Positions 31,143-40,066 of a stretch of DNA of 47,537 bases are shown one piece after another (position 1 is the stretch's first letter; each line of letters begins with the position of its first letter). A program made the position numbers and the translations under genes. This stretch comes from Marinococcus halotolerans DSM 16375. Its GTDB lineage: Bacteria; Bacillota; Bacilli; Bacillales; Marinococcaceae. The notes beneath the pieces were generated by a model. That model was not told the DNA's origin. It ran no database searches and saw only the letters and a program-made list of their open reading frames with translations. The stretch is taken from positions 1 through 47,537 of the forward strand of contig NZ_ATVM01000022.1 in assembly GCF_000420725.1 (NCBI RefSeq). Reading direction: 5' to 3'.

Positions 31143-32432
31143 TTGCAGGATTTTGAGAACCAACAGGTAGATAAAGAACGGGTGGTACTGGTTGCCGTCC
31201 ACAAGGATGATACCGATGAAGCGACGTTTGAAGCGTCCCTCACTGAGCTCGAACAGCTGGTGGAGACGGCCGGAGGCACGGTTACGGCCGTACTGACGCA
31301 GAGCAGGCGTTCGCTCGATTCGAAGACGTACGTCGGGAAAGGCAAGCTCGAGGAAGCGGTGGCGACCGCCGAGGAGCAGGAGGCGGATCTTTTGATCTTT
31401 AACGATGAACTTTCGCCCGGCCAGATTTCCACGATTACAAACCAGACCGGATTGTACATCATCGACCGCACGCAGCTGATACTTGATATTTTCGCCGGCC
31501 GTGCGGCGTCAAATGAAGGGAAAATGCAGGTGGAGCTCGCGCAGCTGAACTACATGCTGCCGCGCCTCCGCGGACAGGGCGAATCCCTGTCCCGGCTCGG
31601 CGGCGGAATCGGCACACGCGGGCCCGGGGAAACGAAGCTTGAGACCGACCGGCGCCATATCCAGAAGCGAATGGACGACGTACGCAAAAAGCTTAAGCAG
31701 GTGAAAAACCGCCGCGAGCAGTACCGCGAACGGCGCAAGGAAAAGAACGTGCTGCAGTTTGCGCTCGTCGGCTACACGAACGCCGGCAAATCCACGATTT
31801 TAAACAAGCTCACCGAAGCGGACACGCTCGAGGAAAACGCGCTGTTTGCCACGCTTGACCCGCTGACGCGCCGGGTGGAGCTGCCGTCAGGCCTCGAGGT
31901 GCTCGTGACCGATACGGTCGGGTTCATTCAGGACCTGCCGACCGCGCTGATTGCGGCGTTTCAGGCGACGCTTGAGGAAGTAAAGGAAGCAGACGTGCTG
32001 CTTCATGTGATTGACGGCTCGCACCCGCGGGCAGCCGAGCAGGCCGCCACGGTGCGCGGGCTGTTAAAGGAGCTCGAAGCAAGCCACATTCCGGCGCTTA
32101 CGGTCGTCAACAAGCGCGACGCCGTCGAAGACGGGCCGATTGTGGCGGCAGAAAAGCCGTCGATTTCCATCTCGGCCCGGAAGGACGAGGACGTGCAGCT
32201 GTTGCGGGAGTCCATGGAAAGCGTGCTGCTCGAGCAGCTGCAGCCGTACCAGGTGGAAATTCCACTTGCCGACGGCCATATTATGCAGCGGTTCAAGCAT
32301 GAAACGGTCGTGCGCGAGGAAACGCTCGATGAAGAAAACGAAAGCTGGATTTTGTCCGGATACGTGCAGAGCGACCAGGCCATTCACCGGGAGATCAAGC
32401 AGTATGCTAAAGGAGATGCGGGGGACCGATGA
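31143..32432 (+). CDS. hflX: Ribosome-associated GTPase HflX
   Basis: A 429-residue OBG/HflX GTPase that binds the 50S subunit and rescues stalled ribosomes. The N-terminal HflX domain has LTQSRRSLDSKTYVGKGKLE, DELSPGQISTI and the family signature GPGETKLETDRRHI. The G domain (about 200-365) has GYTNAGKST, DTVGFIQDLP and TVVNKRD. I accept the TTG start at 31143 because CAGGAGGAT ends about 10 bases upstream and no better codon follows. It overlaps ynbB by ATGA. In Bacillus subtilis the same gene (ynbA) precedes ynbB, glnR and glnA. Confidence 0.93.
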   Translation: MQDFENQQVDKERVVLVAVHKDDTDEATFEASLTELEQLVETAGGTVTAVLTQSRRSLDSKTYVGKGKLEEAVATAEEQEADLLIFNDELSPGQISTITNQTGLYIIDRTQLILDIFAGRAASNEGKMQVELAQLNYMLPRLRGQGESLSRLGGGIGTRGPGETKLETDRRHIQKRMDDVRKKLKQVKNRREQYRERRKEKNVLQFALVGYTNAGKSTILNKLTEADTLEENALFATLDPLTRRVELPSGLEVLVTDTVGFIQDLPTALIAAFQATLEEVKEADVLLHVIDGSHPRAAEQAATVRGLLKELEASHIPALTVVNKRDAVEDGPIVAAEKPSISISARKDEDVQLLRESMESVLLEQLQPYQVEIPLADGHIMQRFKHETVVREETLDEENESWILSGYVQSDQAIHREIKQYAKGDAGDR

Positions 32433-33661
32433 CACGCGAGATAATGGAACAAAAGCAGCTGCAGCAGGCCGAGCGCCGGATCGCGCCGCAGCTTGATGCA
32501 ATTGCAGAACGCGAGCTTGTGAACCAGCAGCGGGTGCTCGATATTTTCCGCACCCACAACGTGTCGGCGTTTCATTTTCAGCACTCCACCGGCTACGGCT
32601 ATGACGACACCGGTCGCGAGGTGCTCGACCGGGTGTACGCCGATGTGTTCGGCACCGAGGCGGCCATGGTGCGCCAGCAGTTTATTTCCGGGACGCATGC
32701 GATCAGCACGGCGCTGTTTGCGGCGCTCCGCCCAGGCGGACGGCTTTTGTATGCAACCGGCACGCCGTACGACACGCTGAACACGGTGATCGGCCTTGAC
32801 GGCAGCGAAGCAGGGACGATGAACGAATGGGGCATCGGCTGCGACGTGGTGCCGCTCGCCGGCGGCCACGTGGATATGGGCGCCGTGCACGAGGCGGTCA
32901 CGCCGGACACGCAGGTAATTGCGTTTCAGCGCTCGCGCGGCTACGACGACCGTCCGTCGATCGGCCTGGACGAAATGAAGGAGTACATGGCGGAGCTGAA
33001 ACAGGCGTATCCGCACATCGTGCTGTTTGTGGACAACTGCTACGGGGAGTTCGTGGAAACCGGCGAGCCGGGCCATATCGGAGCGGATCTGATGGCAGGC
33101 TCGCTCATTAAAAACCCGGGCGGCGGCATTACCCGCACCGGCGGCTACATTGCCGGCCGGAGCGACCTGATTGAAAAGGCGGGGGCAAGCTTTGCCGCTC
33201 CCGGCATCGGCCTTGAAGGCGGTGCGACGCTCGGCATGCTCCAGGAAATGTTTCAGGGGCTGTTTCTCGCGCCACATGTTGTGGCGGAAGCCCACAAAGG
33301 AGCGGTGCTGACCGCGGCATTGATGGAGGACGCCGGTCTGCAGGCATCACCGGCCTCCAGACAGGAGCGGACCGATCTGATCCAGTCCGTGCAGTTTGGC
33401 GACCGGGACAAAATGATCCGGTTCTGCCAGGCGGTGCAGCAGTATTCCCCGGTCGACTCCGGCGTCACGCCGCAGCCGAGCGCGATGCCCGGCTACAGCG
33501 ATGACGTGATCATGGCTGCCGGCGCGTTCATCCAGGGATCAAGCATCGAGCTTTCCGCCGACGGGCCGATCCGGCCGCCGTATACAGCCTTCGTTCAGGG
33601 CGGATTAACGTATGCGCACGTGAAAATTGCCGTTAGTGAAGCTTTAAAGGCGATACAATAA
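32429..33661 (+). CDS. ynbB: YnbB, PLP-dependent Cys/Met metabolism-type enzyme
   Basis: A 410-residue fold-type I PLP enzyme of the YnbB ('aluminium resistance protein') family, distantly related to methionine gamma-lyases. Recognisable parts are HNVSAFHFQHSTGYGYDDTG, VRQQFISGTHAISTALFAAL (cofactor phosphate site), FVDNCYGEFVE (aspartate contacting the pyridine nitrogen) and GSLIKNPGGG with the Schiff-base lysine. The length is full for the family. Its start codon overlaps the hflX stop (ATGA), so translation is coupled. The actual reaction is unsettled. Confidence 0.9.
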   Translation: MTREIMEQKQLQQAERRIAPQLDAIAERELVNQQRVLDIFRTHNVSAFHFQHSTGYGYDDTGREVLDRVYADVFGTEAAMVRQQFISGTHAISTALFAALRPGGRLLYATGTPYDTLNTVIGLDGSEAGTMNEWGIGCDVVPLAGGHVDMGAVHEAVTPDTQVIAFQRSRGYDDRPSIGLDEMKEYMAELKQAYPHIVLFVDNCYGEFVETGEPGHIGADLMAGSLIKNPGGGITRTGGYIAGRSDLIEKAGASFAAPGIGLEGGATLGMLQEMFQGLFLAPHVVAEAHKGAVLTAALMEDAGLQASPASRQERTDLIQSVQFGDRDKMIRFCQAVQQYSPVDSGVTPQPSAMPGYSDDVIMAAGAFIQGSSIELSADGPIRPPYTAFVQGGLTYAHVKIAVSEALKAIQ

Positions 33662-33672
33662 CCGATAGAAGG

Positions 33673-33704
33673 GCAGGTCCTCCGTGAGAGAGCCTGCTTT
33701 TTCT
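33673..33704 (+). terminator. Terminator after ynbB
   Basis: GCAGGTCCTC-CGTGAGA-GAGCCTGC followed by TTTTTCT. Confidence 0.72.
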
Positions 33705-33765
33705 GTACATTTGACGGGGGATGGGTGAAAATAGATAAAGATACAATAAGTTCTGAAAATTTTGA

Positions 33766-33816
33766 TGTAAAAATAGCTTACATGAACTTGACGGAAAAGC
33801 TTACATCATGTAGGAT
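33766..33816 (+). promoter_or_regulatory. glnRA promoter with GlnR/TnrA boxes
   Basis: TGTAAAAATAGCTTACA (33766-33782) fits TGTNA-N7-TNACA exactly. A second, half-matching box TGACGGAAAAGCTTACA (33789-33805) starts 23 bases later and overlaps the promoter TTGACG (33788-33793), 17-bp spacer, TAGGAT (33811-33816). This paired arrangement is that of the Bacillus glnRA operators, repressed by GlnR when glutamine is plentiful. Confidence 0.9.
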
Positions 33817-33848
33817 ATACTTAGTTTCAATGAAAGGGGGCGTAACGC

Positions 33849-34244
33849 ATGAATGATCATGTACGCCGGAATACCCCTTTATTTCCGATTGGTATCGTCC
33901 AGAAGCTGACGGAACTCACCCCAAGGCAGATTCGCTATTACGAAGAACACGGCCTGGTGTTTCCGACACGGACTGAAGGCAACCAGCGGTTGTTTTCCTT
34001 CCGCGACGTGGATCGTCTGCTTGAAATCAAAGCGATGATGGAGCGGGGCGTGAACCTTTCAGGCATCAAGGAAATCTATGAATTAAAAACGTATTCAGAA
34101 GAACCGAAAGAGCCAAAAGCACCGAGAAGTCATGATATGACCGACCGTGAACTGCGCAAGCACCTCCGCAAGGAAGTGATGATGGCAGGCAAGTATTCGC
34201 GTCCGTCCATGATTCAGGGACAGCTGTCACGGTTTTTCGACTAA
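33849..34244 (+). CDS. glnR: GlnR, MerR-family nitrogen repressor
   Basis: A 131-residue winged-helix protein. The MerR-type DNA-binding domain starts PLFPIGIVQKLTELTPRQIR and continues YYEEHGLVFPTRTEGNQRLF. The dimerisation helix follows (LEIKAMMERGVNLSGIKEIY). The C-terminal tail SRPSMIQGQLSRFFD is the GlnR regulatory segment that senses feedback-inhibited glutamine synthetase. The start follows GAAAGGGGGCG. It is co-transcribed with glnA and represses its own promoter. Confidence 0.95.
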   Translation: MNDHVRRNTPLFPIGIVQKLTELTPRQIRYYEEHGLVFPTRTEGNQRLFSFRDVDRLLEIKAMMERGVNLSGIKEIYELKTYSEEPKEPKAPRSHDMTDRELRKHLRKEVMMAGKYSRPSMIQGQLSRFFD

Positions 34245-34256
34245 CAGCAGAATTAA

Positions 34257-34285
34257 CTTTTTCCCGGCTGCGGCCGGGGGAAAGA
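34257..34285 (+). other. Hairpin between glnR and glnA
   Basis: TTTTCCCGGC-TGCG-GCCGGGGGAAA forms a stable stem without a T-run. It may stabilise or separate the glnR and glnA parts of the mRNA. Confidence 0.35.
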
Positions 34286-34332
34286 TCTAATAATTCACTA
34301 TTCTAGTTTTTTAGAGAGGAGTCACAATTAAC

Positions 34333-35679
34333 ATGGCAAACACGAGAAAAGACATTTTAAAGTTTGCAGAAGATGAGAACGTTAAGTTTATCCGTCTTCA
34401 GTTTACTGACTTGCAAGGAATTATTAAAAACGTAGAGATTCCGGTGGACCAGCTTCATAAAGCACTGGACAACCTGATGATGTTCGACGGTTCTTCCATC
34501 GAAGGATTTGTGCGTATTGAAGAATCCGATATGTACCTCTTCCCGGATCTTGATACATGGATCGTTTTCCCATGGACCCCGGAAAAAGGCAAAGTCGCAC
34601 GTTTAATTTGTGACATATATGAGCCGGGCAAGCCTGGCGAAGAGCCAACACCATTTGAGGGCGACCCTCGCGGTATTTTGAAGCGTGTACTTAAAGAAGC
34701 AGAGAAATTAGGCTTCACCGACTTCAATATTGGACCGGAGCCTGAATTCTTCCTTTTCAAAAACGATGAAAAAGGCGAGCCGACCACAACCCTGAACGAC
34801 AAAGGCGGTTACTTTGACCTTGCGCCAACCGACCTCGGTGAAAACTGCCGTCGCGACATCGTGCTTGAGCTTGAAGACATGGGATTTGAAATCGAAGCTT
34901 CCCACCACGAAGTGGCACCGGGACAGCACGAAATCGACTTTAAATACGCAGACGCTGTAACAGCCTGCGACAACATCCAGACGTTTAAGCTCGTTGTTAA
35001 AACGATCGCGCGTAAGCACGGCCTGCACGCAACCTTTATGCCAAAGCCATTGTTCGGTGTGAACGGTTCCGGCATGCACTGCAACATGTCCCTGTTCAAA
35101 GGCAAAGAGAACGCGTTCTACGACAAGAAGACCGATTCTCAGCTGAGCACAACGGCCATGCAGTTCCTGGCAGGTACACTCGAGCACGCGAAGGCGTTCA
35201 CGGCGCTGACGAACCCAATCGTCAACTCCTACAAGCGTCTTGTGCCAGGCTACGAGGCACCAGTATACGTCGCGTGGTCCCTGCGTAACCGCAGCCCGCT
35301 CGTACGTATTCCGTCCTCCCGCGGCATGAGCACGCGTATCGAAACGCGCAGCCCGGACCCGGCAGCGAACCCATACCTTGCTATCGCAGCAATGCTCGCA
35401 GCTGGCCTGGACGGCATCAAGCGGAAGCTCGACGCTCCAGAGCCGACAGACCGCAACATCTACGTGATGGAAAAAGCAGAACGCGAAGAACTCGGCATCG
35501 AGGACCTTCCGGCAGACCTGAACGAAGCGCTTCAGCACCTGCTGAACGACGAAGTTCTTGTTAACGCCATCGGCCCGCACGCCATTGAGCACTTCGCCGA
35601 AGCAAAAGAAATCGAGTGGGACATGTTCCGCAGCCAGGTACACCCTTGGGAACGCGAACAGTTCTTGTCCACTTATTAA
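34333..35679 (+). CDS. glnA: Glutamine synthetase type I
   Basis: A 448-residue GSI-alpha enzyme that makes glutamine from glutamate, ammonia and ATP as a dodecamer. Motifs: [16 protein letters not shown] (residues about 50-66), [21 protein letters not shown] (metal ligands), [30 protein letters not shown] and [12 protein letters not shown]. It lacks the adenylylation tyrosine region of GSI-beta, as Bacillus enzymes do, and keeps the Gram-positive arginine-based feedback contact (FVRIEE). The start follows AGAGGAGTC. Codon use is strongly biased, as in highly expressed genes. A terminator lies 11 bases downstream. Confidence 0.97.
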   Translation: MANTRKDILKFAEDENVKFIRLQFTDLQGIIKNVEIPVDQLHKALDNLMMFDGSSIEGFVRIEESDMYLFPDLDTWIVFPWTPEKGKVARLICDIYEPGKPGEEPTPFEGDPRGILKRVLKEAEKLGFTDFNIGPEPEFFLFKNDEKGEPTTTLNDKGGYFDLAPTDLGENCRRDIVLELEDMGFEIEASHHEVAPGQHEIDFKYADAVTACDNIQTFKLVVKTIARKHGLHATFMPKPLFGVNGSGMHCNMSLFKGKENAFYDKKTDSQLSTTAMQFLAGTLEHAKAFTALTNPIVNSYKRLVPGYEAPVYVAWSLRNRSPLVRIPSSRGMSTRIETRSPDPAANPYLAIAAMLAAGLDGIKRKLDAPEPTDRNIYVMEKAEREELGIEDLPADLNEALQHLLNDEVLVNAIGPHAIEHFAEAKEIEWDMFRSQVHPWEREQFLSTY

Positions 35680-35689
35680 AATTAAGGAA

Positions 35690-35722
35690 ACCCTTCAGCT
35701 GCAATGGCTGGAGGGTTTTTTG
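35690..35722 (+). terminator. Terminator after glnA
   Basis: AAACCCTTCAGC-TGCAATG-GCTGGAGGGTTTTTT, a classic intrinsic terminator. Confidence 0.88.
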
Positions 35723-35822
35723 TGTTTGGTCGTATATTTTTATTTTAGAGGACGTGCCCTAATTACAAAATACAAGAAACTTTATTCTTTACAATTTAAA
35801 AAGTTTCGAAAATAGCAGTTTC

Positions 35823-36611
35823 TTAATACACTAACGACTGCCTGCCTTTAGCTTTGAAACCTTGAACAATATATTCTTCTGAGCTAGTGGCTACTACTAC
35901 ATGTAAATCGTAATAATCATACAATTCTCCAAGATTATTTTTATTAGGACTCTCTAAGTCTTCGTTTCCGTAAATACTGGCTCCCGAAGATAAAGAACGT
36001 ATAAATGAATCAGCTAAATCTTTAGCGTAGTCTTCATTGGTCGCACTTTCTACTACTATAGCTAAGCTAATAGTTTTACCGTCTTCATCAACCGCAGCGT
36101 GAACATCTTTTACGCCTTCATAATCAAGCATAATTCCATAGGAATCATCAAGCACGTAATCGTTAATCATTTCTGAGGAATTTTTATCAACGCTTTCTTC
36201 TTGTTTCTTTTCTTTCTCTTTAGCCTCTTGCCTTTTAGTTTCTTCATTTTCTTTAGCGGCCTGTTTCTTAGTTGCTTCTTGTTCCTTAGCTTTTTGTTCT
36301 TCCTGTTCCTTTTCTTCTTTAGCTTTCTGTTCTTTCTCTCGAGCTTTTTGTTTTTCAGTTTCTTCTCTTTCTTTAGTAGCTTGTTCTTCGGCTTCTTGAG
36401 TTTTGCGTTCTTCTTCCTCCTTGACTTCTTCTGCTTCAATAGCTTCTTCACTAACGTTTTCTTCTAAGGTAGGGGCAGGGGCATTTACAAAAATAACACC
36501 GACAATGTTAAAAAGAAGAAAAAGGTAAAAAATGGAAGCTAATGTAGCTTTCCATCTCGAACCTGAGCGATAGCCTAGGATGCGCCGATACCACTTTCTT
36601 TTCTTTTGCAT
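35823..36611 (-). CDS. Membrane-anchored coiled-coil protein with extracellular domain
   Basis: 262 residues. The N-terminus KKRKWYRRILGYRSGSRWKA precedes one membrane helix (TLASIFYLFLLFNIVGVIFV). Next comes a stretch of about 95 residues that is almost only Glu, Lys, Gln and Ala (AEEQATKEREETEKQKAREK), a long charged helix. The folded C-terminal part (about 155-262) starts INDYVLDDSYGIMLDYEGVK. The anchor resembles that of the excalibur protein at 45504-46487. The gene lies just after glnA, at the border of the accessory region, and is AT-rich. The start follows TAGGGGGGAG. Function unknown; a surface protein or interaction scaffold. Confidence 0.65.
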   Translation of the reverse strand: MQKKRKWYRRILGYRSGSRWKATLASIFYLFLLFNIVGVIFVNAPAPTLEENVSEEAIEAEEVKEEEERKTQEAEEQATKEREETEKQKAREKEQKAKEEKEQEEQKAKEQEATKKQAAKENEETKRQEAKEKEKKQEESVDKNSSEMINDYVLDDSYGIMLDYEGVKDVHAAVDEDGKTISLAIVVESATNEDYAKDLADSFIRSLSSGASIYGNEDLESPNKNNLGELYDYYDLHVVVATSSEEYIVQGFKAKGRQSLVY

Positions 36612-37000
36612 AGAACTCCCCCCTAAGTTTTTGCCTATATTTAATTATACCTAGAAATAAAGCAATGTAGTTATAATTATTATGCGGTTTACTTTTTTTA
36701 TTTTAAGTCGTTTTGAATTTCATCATTACAAGAGTACTATGTAAGGTTTACGCCAGTTCAATTCGAGGATGGCATTACTTGAACGATATCTAAGAACTAA
36801 GGAAAGCTAGTGTAAGTGCTATTGGGACCGGCATCAAGCAGAATGATATAAGAAAAGAAATTACTAAAACAAGGCGGAAGTATACTCGGTGGAATGTTGA
36901 TCATCGTAATGTTTACGGTACTTGTAGTTACTGTTGCTGTATTAGGATAGAAGGCGAGACAATAGGATTGGAGCTAAAGCAGAGACAAAGGGGCAGCATT
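36612..37000 (+). other. Intergenic, probable relic sequence
   Basis: No intact gene. At 36868-36951 a frame reads LLKQGGSILGGMLIIVMFTV then LVVTVAVLG and stop, one membrane helix with no start codon, which looks like the end of a decayed small membrane-protein gene. Confidence 0.35.
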
Positions 37001-37186
37001 ATGGGTGACCGTATGAAAGAAACTCAATGGGAGAAAGTCACAGGAAAACTAAATTTTGATATAATTAGGATAAAAGAATCAGCCGTCTTAATGTTGTTAG
37101 AAGGGCGCGTTCGTTAAGTTCCATTGCCAGAGCACGGAGAAACAAAGATTGTGACGCCCCAGAGGAAATTGAAGTGCGTGAAATAA
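37001..37186 (+). pseudogene. Small phage protein (DUF3954-like), broken by in-frame stop
   Basis: From ATG 37001 (AAAGGGGCAG upstream) the frame reads MGDRMKETQWEKVTGKLNFD through LEGRVR, hits TAA at 37115-37117, then continues in the same frame as VPLPEHGETKIVTPQRKLKC and VK before a second stop. The PEHGETKIVT-Q-K-K-VK ending is characteristic of small DUF3954-type phage proteins. A second relic with the ending AHGETKILTSQEKLKRVK lies at 47026-47162. I call it a pseudogene. Confidence 0.5.
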
Positions 37187-37205
37187 GGTGAGAGGAGGTG
37201 TTTTA

Positions 37206-37919
37206 ATTTTTTCATTTTTAACAGAAGCTGATTTTTGGAGAATTACGACAGGCTTCGGCACGTTATTTATTGCTTTTATGGCTTATCGAATAAGTAAATT
37301 GGCTTTGCAATCTAGCGATGCTCCAAGACCATTTATAAAAAAGCGAAGACTTAAAAATAGGCATATGAGTTCTTACTATGAAAAAATAACTGTTGAAGTG
37401 GATTTAACGAATTTTGGTTCGTCCAGAGCATTGAATTCTTATCTAGTATTAAGTTTCAAAAATTGTTATATAAAGGAGTATCATTTATCTAGACTTGAAA
37501 TGCTAATAAACGAGAGTAATAAGAAAACTATTTCTATATCATTTTTGGTGGATAGACCTAGAACTTATAATTCCTTGTTAGAAGTATTTCACTCCGGGCC
37601 TATCAATGTTGAAGATAAGTTAAAATTGATGGTTTTTGCAAATGACTTCTTTGGTCGTTATTATGTAAAGAAATTTCGGCTCAAATTTGATAATACTCAC
37701 TTAAACGATAGCTATGTACCTTTTAAGCAGGTGGGTATTTTTAATAAAACATTTTGGGAAATGCAATGGTTTAAGCGCCAAGCAATTAGACAAAAAAATA
37801 CTTACCCCGAAAAAATAAACCAAAAAACTATCACACAAGCGAATTACCTATTATGCCGGGAGACACATGGGTATCAGATGAAAATGAATTACCGCAGAAT
37901 AATAAGTAATAAGTTCTAA
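37206..37919 (+). CDS. AT-rich membrane-anchored cargo protein, probable ATT start
   Basis: About 237 residues. One N-terminal membrane segment (FWRITTGFGTLFIAFMAYRI), then a domain of about 140 residues rich in beta strands (KITVEVDLTNFGSSRALNSY, KKTISISFLVD) and a basic C-terminus. The DNA is far more AT-rich than the core genome. AGGAGG ends 8 bases before ATT 37206, the same geometry as AGGAGG to TTG at 47175, so ATT is the likely start. The in-frame GTG at 37188 lies before that ribosome site. No family recognised. Its position directly behind a phage relic suggests a cargo or defence-type gene, which is inference. Confidence 0.55.
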   Translation: MFSFLTEADFWRITTGFGTLFIAFMAYRISKLALQSSDAPRPFIKKRRLKNRHMSSYYEKITVEVDLTNFGSSRALNSYLVLSFKNCYIKEYHLSRLEMLINESNKKTISISFLVDRPRTYNSLLEVFHSGPINVEDKLKLMVFANDFFGRYYVKKFRLKFDNTHLNDSYVPFKQVGIFNKTFWEMQWFKRQAIRQKNTYPEKINQKTITQANYLLCRETHGYQMKMNYRRIISNKF

Positions 37920-38023
37920 TAGTTAACTTAAGGAAACTGAATGGCAACCCAGTAATGTGCTTTCGTAATGATATAGAAGAAAGTGAAGCGGGTGAAGTGA
38001 GATGAAGGAGAGGAGTTTTAGCG

Positions 38024-38575
38024 ATAGTTGATTTTTTTCAGAGTGTCTCGCCAGATGCATGGTTAGGCTTCCTTGGTACGATGCTGGCAGTTATTTTTTC
38101 TGGTTTGTTCACTTTATTTTATACAACTTATCAAATTAACAAAGAAAAAATGATTAGAATTATGGATGAACGTGAACCGTTAAGGCGAGGATTAAACGAT
38201 AAAAGAAAAGATTTTAGAAGGCTTATAAGAAATTTTAATAAAGTTTTTGAACAAGATCCTAAAGGCGAAGAACTAGAAAGATTAGTGAAAGAGAACCAAA
38301 TTATTATAACTTCAATTAATGAAGTGTTACTTAATAAAGAAATCATTCGAACAGAAGAAATAGATAGAATGCGCATATTTGCTGGAGGCTTAAAAACAAC
38401 TAACAATATATTAGGTTTTAAAAAATTTGAAGGTAAAGAAATAGTAGTTAAAGATAATAATTTTCCGTCGCCTCCTTTAAACGAAGTTTATAGTAATGAA
38501 AGGTTCAAAAACTATGTAGAAAGTGCTGAAAGATCTTGGGATAAGATTCGAAAGGATTATAAATTAAAAAATTAG
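38024..38575 (+). CDS. AT-rich single-helix membrane protein, probable ATA start
   Basis: About 183 residues. With a start at ATA 38024 the protein begins VDFFQSVSPDAWLGFLGTML and AVIFSGLFTLFYTTYQINKE, a complete N-terminal helix. Starting at the ATG 38081 would cut the helix in half. GGAGAGGAG lies upstream at the same relative place as in 37206 and 47175. The soluble part is a charged helical region (MDEREPLRRGLNDKRKDFRR) and a short tail. No family recognised. ATA starts are rare, so the exact start is uncertain. Confidence 0.5.
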   Translation: MVDFFQSVSPDAWLGFLGTMLAVIFSGLFTLFYTTYQINKEKMIRIMDEREPLRRGLNDKRKDFRRLIRNFNKVFEQDPKGEELERLVKENQIIITSINEVLLNKEIIRTEEIDRMRIFAGGLKTTNNILGFKKFEGKEIVVKDNNFPSPPLNEVYSNERFKNYVESAERSWDKIRKDYKLKN

Positions 38576-38656
38576 TTCTACCAGTTCACTGGAGAACACT
38601 GAATGACAGCATAACGATGTAGTTTGGTGTCCTCTTTTTTTATTAAGAGGGAATTT

Positions 38657-39069
38657 ATGAAAAAGTAACCGCAAGAGAAGAAACAGCAACTGACCGAGCG
38701 AGAAGTGAAAGAGTTGATGGGGTAACGAAGTAAACATATAGACGAGCCAACCCGGGCTTCAAGGGCGAAATAAGACAGGGCTATCGTATATGCGAAGCAA
38801 TTAAAGAAAATGAAAATCAGTTATTAGACCGAGAAGAGAGCGATACTGTTATCAGCAGCTAATATTGGCTCAAAGCTGAGGTTGTGAGGTTCCAGGAAGG
38901 TTTGTCTGAAGCTGGAAACCTAAGAGGTGGTAATATTAATAAACAAACGCAAACATACAGAATTAAAGCTGCTATGCTAAAAAAGTCGAAAGGCATTAGC
39001 CAAGCGGAGTATGATGTAACGGATCGCAGAGACCAAAATCTAATTACCGGTATTCATAATTATGGCTAG
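38657..39069 (+). pseudogene. Decayed phage gene with in-frame stops and one frameshift
   Basis: From ATG 38657 the frame reads MKK, TAA, PQEKKQQLTEREVKELMG. After a shift at about 38722 it continues TYRRANPGFKGEIRQGYRIC, EAIKENENQLLDREES and, past another stop near 38861, KAEVVRFQEGLSEAGNLRGG to HNYG at 39069. Joined, this is one protein of about 135 residues. The N-terminus (QLTEREVKELMG ... TYRR) resembles small proteins of Bacillus temperate phages. Three stops and a frameshift make it a clear pseudogene. Confidence 0.55.
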
Positions 39070-39267
39070 AGGAAATCATTCATGACTTGGAGGTGGAGAC
39101 CCGGATTAAACGTGTTACGCCTCTCATGTGCCTCCGCTCTCCGTAAGGCGTCAAGATCATCTTTATAGGGATAGGTAAGCCGGCATAATTATAGTCCATT
39201 AACAACGTATCGGTCGTCTGGTTAAAAAGTGTTTCAGATTGAAGTACGAAGGTTTTAAGGAATTGCT
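39070..39267 (+). other. Decayed coding remnant
   Basis: The frame EEIIHDLEVETRIKRVTPLM is readable from about 39077, then breaks. No intact gene. Confidence 0.3.
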
Positions 39268-39717
39268 GTGGCGCTTACGCCATCCTACGTTGTAAAACTG
39301 CACTTGGTCTTTTCTAGTAATTCGCTGAGCAAGACAATTGGTGTTGTAAATACTTCTTCCAAGATAAAGATGAACGGCTTCTTCAAGTTGGAGGATAAGG
39401 AATTGCAAGATCAATGCGCAATGGTACTTAGTAACGTTTGTTATCATCGCTCCACTTCTAACGAGCATCTCTTTTTACTCGTTAACTACATTGAACAGTT
39501 GAAGGAGGCGCGAGTGGCTGCCCCATAGCTTAGGAGGCTGTTGGTCAAAACGGATTTGGACTTTGGTTTTGAAACATCCTTCAACGCGGCGAGCGACATG
39601 GCGATTGAACATCACTAGGAAATCTTTTATATCTATTGGAAATAATACAAGCGGGCACAGACTGACGATGAAACATCGAAGAAATTGGAGTCGATTCGCC
39701 AGCAGCGCAAAAAATAA
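39268..39717 (+). pseudogene. Decayed accessory (phage) gene with three in-frame stops
   Basis: One frame runs GFFKLEDKELQDQCAMVLSN, VNYIEQLKEARVAAP, TAG (39526), LRRLLVKTDLDFGFETSFNA, ASDMAIEHH, TAG, EIFYIYWK, TAA, YKRAQTDDETSKKLESIRQQ and final TAA at 39715. Protein-like composition on both sides of each stop shows former coding capacity. The family is not recognised. Confidence 0.4.
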
Positions 39718-39772
39718 AACCTATTCGGCTAAGACAAAAACTATTACATATTTTAAGGAAAAAGGGTTACGC

Positions 39773-39979
39773 ATGGAAGGAACTAAGAAGTTTCAAGGTG
39801 CTCGAATCCAATATACGAAGAAAGTAAAGCTATTCAACAAGATTATCTGCTCGACAGCGTGGCCACATTTTATCGAAGAATTGTCTTTTAAAATGAACAA
39901 AGACGGAGAGAGCATCGAAGGCGAATTCAATATCGGTCCAAACACGTTTTCCGCTATCTGGTATGGGTTGGACAATTAG
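39773..39979 (+). CDS. Hypothetical 68-residue protein
   Basis: MEGTKKFQGARIQYTKKVKL, later IICSTAWPHFIEELSFKMNK and FNIGPNTFSAIWYGLDN. I start it at ATG 39773 because AAGGAAAAAGGG precedes it; the frame upstream to 39563 runs over the relic. The basic, aromatic composition is plausible for a small phage or anti-host protein. No family recognised. Confidence 0.35.
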   Translation: MEGTKKFQGARIQYTKKVKLFNKIICSTAWPHFIEELSFKMNKDGESIEGEFNIGPNTFSAIWYGLDN

Positions 39980-40066
39980 GAAGTGATAAACCTGAAAAGT
40001 GAGGCCTTTATAAGCAATGTAAACTCCTAGTAATAATTGCTGCAATAAAGTGACAGGGGGGATAAT

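Noticed and set aside
32384-33295. A 303-codon minus-strand frame opposite ynbB
   Set aside because: Shadow of a GC-rich coding region; His/Arg/Ala-rich without family features.
34708-35643. A 311-codon minus-strand frame opposite glnA
   Set aside because: Caused by the strong codon bias of glnA; no recognisable protein features.
36201-36467. Phe/Leu/Ser-only plus-strand ORF
   Set aside because: Pure mirror of the Glu/Lys-rich coiled coil coded on the other strand.
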